Position numbers and translations under genes: made by a program
NCBI GenBank assembly: GCA_900549895.1
Contig: URQG01000091.1
Span: 1-7,312, forward strand
DNA length: 7,312 bases
DNA from: an uncultured Lachnobacterium sp.
GTDB taxonomy: Bacteria > Bacillota > Clostridia > Lachnospirales > Lachnospiraceae
Direction of reading: 5' to 3'
The notes under the pieces: generated by a model
Databases searched by the model: none
Seen by the model: the letters and a program-made list of their open reading frames with translations, nothing else
Told to the model about the DNA's origin: nothing
Part shown: positions 6,425-7,312 of the stretch, one piece after another
Numbering within the stretch: the first letter of the stretch is position 1
Layout of the letters: each line of letters starts with the position of its first letter

Positions 6425-6442
6425 TTTCAATATAAATGTCAA
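6414..6442 (-). promoter_or_regulatory. Sigma-A promoter for DUF3793-flavodoxin
   Basis: On the minus strand a perfect TTGACA (6442-6437) and TATATT (6419-6414) are separated by 17 bp. Transcription should start near 6407, leaving a leader of about 38 nt before the DUF3793 ATG. The promoter lies downstream of the terminator for the feoB-fur-like unit, so the two units are separately transcribed. Confidence 0.8.
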
Positions 6443-6451
6443 TATATTATT

Positions 6452-6467
6452 TGATAACATATTCTCA
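6452..6467. promoter_or_regulatory. Weak Fur-box-like dyad upstream of the -35
   Basis: TGATAAC and ATTCTCA are separated by 2 bp. This resembles the 7-1-7 Fur/PerR pattern (TGATAAT-N-ATTATCA) but has one extra central base and three changes in the arms. It ends 10 bp upstream of the -35 hexamer. AT-rich DNA produces such matches by chance. Confidence 0.2.
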
Positions 6468-6474
6468 TTAACGC

Positions 6475-6516
6475 AAAAAGCCGGCTCACACAGTATTATC
6501 TACTGCATGAACCGGC
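6475..6516 (-). terminator. Rho-independent terminator of feoB-fur-like unit
   Basis: On the minus-strand RNA a 16-bp stem (GCCGGUUCAUGCAGUA with its partner) closes a 5-nt GAUAA loop and is followed directly by UUUUU. Three pairs are G-U on this strand and would be C/A mismatches on the other, so the direction is clear. It lies about 30 nt after the short Fur-like gene. A smaller dyad, AATGCT/AGCATT at 6531-6548, precedes it. Confidence 0.92.
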
Positions 6517-6547
6517 CTTATTCTTCTTGTAATGCTTTTTACAGCAT

Positions 6548-6802
6548 TTATACGCTGATCTTGTACATATTCTTACGGCTGATCGCGCCGATTTCCTCAA
6601 GCGTATTGATCATTCGGTACACGGTAGCGGTTCCGATCGCCGGATCCTTTTTCGTTGCCCGATAATAAATCTCTTTACAGCTGCTGCATTCATCCTCAAG
6701 GATGATGTCAAGAAGCATGAGTCGCTGCTTGGTAATACGACAGCCATCTTCTTTCAGCCGATTAATGATGATCTGTTTTTGTTCTAGTTGCTCTGCTGAC
6801 AT
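6548..6802 (-). CDS. Fur-family winged-helix protein lacking the metal-binding/dimerisation domain (FeoC-like position)
   Basis: An 84-residue protein that matches only the DNA-binding half of ferric uptake regulators. It has LKEDGCRITKQRLMLLDII (16-34), then KEIYYRA, then the recognition region GTATVYRMINTLEEIGAIS (57-75). Full Fur proteins have about 130-150 residues; the His/Cys-rich C-terminal domain that dimerises and senses iron is missing. The loss is not a visible frameshift, because the stop is followed within 35 nt by a strong terminator, leaving no room for the rest. Cys21, Cys39 and Cys42 (CSSC) could bind metal or a cluster. AAGGAGG lies 5 nt before the ATG (6808-6814). It starts 27 nt after feoB and is surely co-transcribed. 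In size, fold and place it resembles FeoC, the small winged-helix protein encoded after feoB in enterobacteria; it may regulate transcription or FeoB itself. Confidence 0.85.
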   Translation of the reverse strand: MSAEQLEQKQIIINRLKEDGCRITKQRLMLLDIILEDECSSCKEIYYRATKKDPAIGTATVYRMINTLEEIGAISRKNMYKISV

Positions 6803-6829
6803 AGCCGCCTCCTTACATAACTCTGATAA

Positions 6830-7312
6830 TTATTTTGCTTTTGCCATCTTAATATTTACATTAAGAGTCTCGCTCTCCTTGTATGGACGGAAAAGCATAT
6901 AGATGAATCCAATGATGATTGCTACTGCAACGATAGTCCAGAAGCCGAATGTTGCTGCACCTGTGAACAGTCCACCGATCTGGAAGATACATAAGCCTAC
7001 TAAGTAAGCCAGACCACACTGGTATCCGATTGCGAACCAGAACCACTTCGCACTGTTCATCTCACGCTTGATTGCTCCCATTGCTGCGAAGCAAGGTGCA
7101 CACAGCAGGTTGAATGCCAGGAATGCATAGCCGCTTGCTACAGTGAAGGTAGCTGCCATGTTAGCATATACGGAACCTTCACCTGCGCTGTAGAGGATAC
7201 CCATCGTACCTACGATATTCTCCTTAGCTACCAGACCGGTGATGGATGCAACAGTTGCCTGCCAGTTACCGAAGCCCTGAGGGATGAAGATCCATGCCAG
7301 GCACTGACCGAT
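6830..7312 (-). CDS. feoB: Ferrous iron transport protein B, C-terminal part (5' end outside window)
   Basis: The last 160 residues of FeoB, open to the window edge. FeoB is a cytoplasmic-membrane Fe(II) transporter with an N-terminal GTPase domain, which lies outside. Diagnostic blocks are the W..AVASITGLVAKENIVGTMGILY-type stretch at the start of the fragment and the Gate-domain sequence FNLLCAPCFAAMGAIKREM, with two Cys in the CAPC position near the pore. These are followed by a WFWFAIGYQCGLAYLVG helix, a final helix FGFWTIVAVAIIIGFIYML, and a short basic tail ending KMAKAK. The final helices fit the usual FeoB C-terminus, so the 3' end appears intact. It is followed after 27 nt by the Fur-like gene in the same transcript. 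Confidence 0.95.
   Translation of the reverse strand: MGQCLAWIFIPQGFGNWQATVASITGLVAKENIVGTMGILYSAGEGSVYANMAATFTVASGYAFLAFNLLCAPCFAAMGAIKREMNSAKWFWFAIGYQCGLAYLVGLCIFQIGGLFTGAATFGFWTIVAVAIIIGFIYMLFRPYKESETLNVNIKMAKAK

Noticed and set aside
6517..6550. Frameshift explaining the short Fur-like protein
   Set aside because: The terminator begins about 30 nt after the stop, so there is no leftover coding sequence for a Fur C-terminal domain in any frame.
1..7312. CRISPR arrays, insertion sequences, tRNA or rRNA genes, toxin-antitoxin or phage defence modules
   Set aside because: No direct-repeat arrays, terminal inverted repeats with a transposase, tRNA-like cloverleaf or defence-type protein motifs were seen on either strand.

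Overview
The window looks like chromosomal DNA of an anaerobic, low-to-medium GC Firmicute of class Clostridia, most likely Lachnospiraceae. The reasons are a clostridial-type short-chain flavodoxin, a DUF3793 protein, a spore photoproduct lyase family radical SAM enzyme, purine-rich AGGAGG-type ribosome binding sites and compact gene spacing. I see no insertion sequence, CRISPR array, tRNA or rRNA gene.

Left half (1-3905, minus strand): a four-gene run reading right to left. It contains a nucleosidase with an unusual C-terminal extension, a radical SAM protein of the spore photoproduct lyase family, a short-chain dehydrogenase and an EamA/DMT transporter. The first two genes overlap by 26 nt and the last two by 4 nt (ATGA), so translational coupling is likely within each pair; a 127-nt gap separates the pairs. 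At the extreme left edge a plus-strand reading frame may be the 3' end of another gene.

Middle (3906-5193): a divergent intergenic region with a good sigma-A-type promoter drives a plus-strand Cof-type HAD phosphatase. Between this gene and the convergent flavodoxin lies a 238-nt spacer packed with inverted repeats, including a very GC-rich palindrome. It is a candidate structured RNA, 3' UTR or dispersed repeat.

Right half (5194-7312, minus strand): an iron-related block. The 3' end of feoB (ferrous iron transporter) is followed 27 nt later by a gene for only the winged-helix half of a Fur protein, closed by a strong strand-specific terminator. Beyond it a consensus-like promoter with overlapping inverted repeats drives a DUF3793 gene and then flavodoxin. 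The likely logic is iron uptake coupled to replacement of ferredoxin by flavodoxin when iron is short; this is inference from gene content.

The observations most worth a second look are the Fur half-protein in the position and size of FeoC, the operator architecture in front of DUF3793-flavodoxin, the nucleosidase/radical SAM overlapping pair, and the structured spacer at about 4979-5141.
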